A stretch of DNA of 64,000 nucleotides from contig NZ_FQYX01000017.1 in NCBI RefSeq assembly GCF_900141935.1, forward strand, positions 23,382 through 87,381, read 5' to 3'. Shown piece after piece: positions 63,587 through 64,000 of this stretch (position 1 is the first letter of the stretch; each line of letters starts with the position of its first letter). A program made the position numbers and the translations under genes. The notes below the pieces were generated by a model. It was not told the origin of the DNA, did no database searches, and worked only from the letters and a program-made list of their open reading frames with translations. Source of the stretch: Arenibacter nanhaiticus (GTDB lineage Bacteria > Bacteroidota > Bacteroidia > Flavobacteriales > Flavobacteriaceae).

Positions 63587-63610
63587 GTAGTAGATGTTTG
63601 GTCTAATCTG

Positions 63611-63642
63611 TAAAATTAGCGTATAATATACGATTATACAAT
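63611..63642 (-). promoter_or_regulatory. Promoter of the HTCS gene, with palindrome in the spacer
   Basis: On the minus strand ATTG (63639-63642), 20 bp, TAATTTTA (63611-63618). The spacer contains the perfect palindrome CGTATA-A-TATACG (63620-63632), a possible operator. Confidence 0.5.
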
Positions 63643-63713
63643 GTGTAATAAAGGTCTTTTCCTATGTTTAGCAGGGGTATTTACATCAAATAGTTGTATT
63701 TTTATAAAACCAT

Positions 63714-63803
63714 GGGCGTTTCCCTAACGGGTCGCGCTTTCCGCTATATCTTTTTTAGGGGCTGTACCCTCTAAAAAAGGATGCCGCTGCAATCCCTAAC
63801 GCA
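63714..63803 (+). repeat. Intergenic repeat element, copy 5 (90 bp, divergent)
   Basis: It starts GGGCGTTTCCCTAACGGG and ends ATCCCTAACGCA. It keeps CGCTATATC and GGATGCCGCTGC from the other copies, but the centre is different: CTTTTTTAGGGG pairs with CCCTCTAAAAAAG-type sequence to give a long AT-rich stem. Length and terminal bases show it is the same family. Confidence 0.8.
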
Positions 63804-64000
63804 GATTTCAATGAACAATTAGCAGGAAACAATGATCAATGTAAAAATTGATTAATGTGAAAATGTAACAATTGTTTAAAGTAGGAAGTAGTAATGTAGC
63901 GTTAAAAAAATATAGTTTACAATACCCTAATGAATGGCTGGCGCCAGGGTTACGCTCGTGCCCGTACTGGTAAGGAGTAGCGTGGCGGCTATATTTTAGG
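63804..64000. other. Gene-free right edge with a second palindromic sequence
   Basis: About 200 bp with no open frame. From about 63936 to the edge it is GC-richer than its surroundings and contains GGCGC...GTGCC and ACGCT...AGCGT inverted repeats. It may be the start of another repeat family continuing beyond the window. Confidence 0.4.

Overview
The window is AT-rich chromosomal DNA from a member of the Flavobacteriaceae (Bacteroidetes), probably a marine pigmented species. Supporting evidence: Bacteroidetes-type promoters (TTTG, about 20 bp, TAnnTTTG), a SusC/SusD pair with a hybrid two-component regulator, a type IX secretion C-terminal sorting domain, a split two-subunit transketolase, a zeaxanthin-type carotenoid cluster, the rpmB-rpmG-DUF4295 ribosomal operon, and many lipoproteins with acidic residues after the lipid cysteine. 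No rRNA, insertion sequence, prophage or CRISPR array was seen.

Layout. 1-4140: end of a 2-oxoacid dehydrogenase E2 gene, a DnaQ-like exonuclease, a FAH-family/Hpt/CinA unit with abutting or overlapping genes, and rpmB-rpmG-DUF4295. 4141-9450: ftsY, rimO, an EamA transporter and an SRPBCC protein, separated by gene-poor gaps carrying two inverted copies of an 81-bp repeat. 9741-13141: a GH20 beta-hexosaminidase lipoprotein, then a two-gene unit with a beta-lactamase-fold lipoprotein that has lost its catalytic residues. 13278-20481: two SurA/parvulin-type periplasmic folding factors, a MoxR ATPase, aconitase, and two tandem TlpA-like thioredoxins, the first without its cysteines. 20509-24197: crtZ-crtB-crtI behind a CarH-like (MerR plus B12-binding) regulator. 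24483-25423: four identical tRNA-Lys and one tRNA-Leu. 25561-31503: aroK, a PRTase, a methyltransferase, an S4 protein, an FKBP lipoprotein, a beta-barrel protein and split transketolase. 31674-38827: tgt-lptF/G-eamA, accA, dnaB and a secreted protein of unknown function. 39380-44722: HAD phosphatase, YjbQ, an EF-hand protein, and the thrS-infC-rpmI-rplT operon, where infC appears to start at ATA. 45061-63586: a polysaccharide-utilisation-like locus with susC, susD, two surface lipoproteins, a 1341-residue T9SS-secreted Asp-box protein, accessory lipoproteins and a convergent 1340-residue hybrid two-component regulator.

How the parts fit. Most genes are core metabolism, translation and envelope biogenesis. 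The accessory content is (a) the light/B12-type carotenoid cluster, (b) the SusCD locus with no recognisable glycoside hydrolase beside it, and (c) an approximately 81-90 bp intergenic repeat in five copies with a variable central stem. The features most worth follow-up are the repeat family, the two parallel cases of lost active-site residues (serine hydrolase fold and TlpA fold), the CarH-like regulator with an altered axial-ligand position, a three-unit hairpin repeat at 28819-28967, and the CAZyme-less SusCD locus whose surface and secreted proteins share a discoidin-like module.
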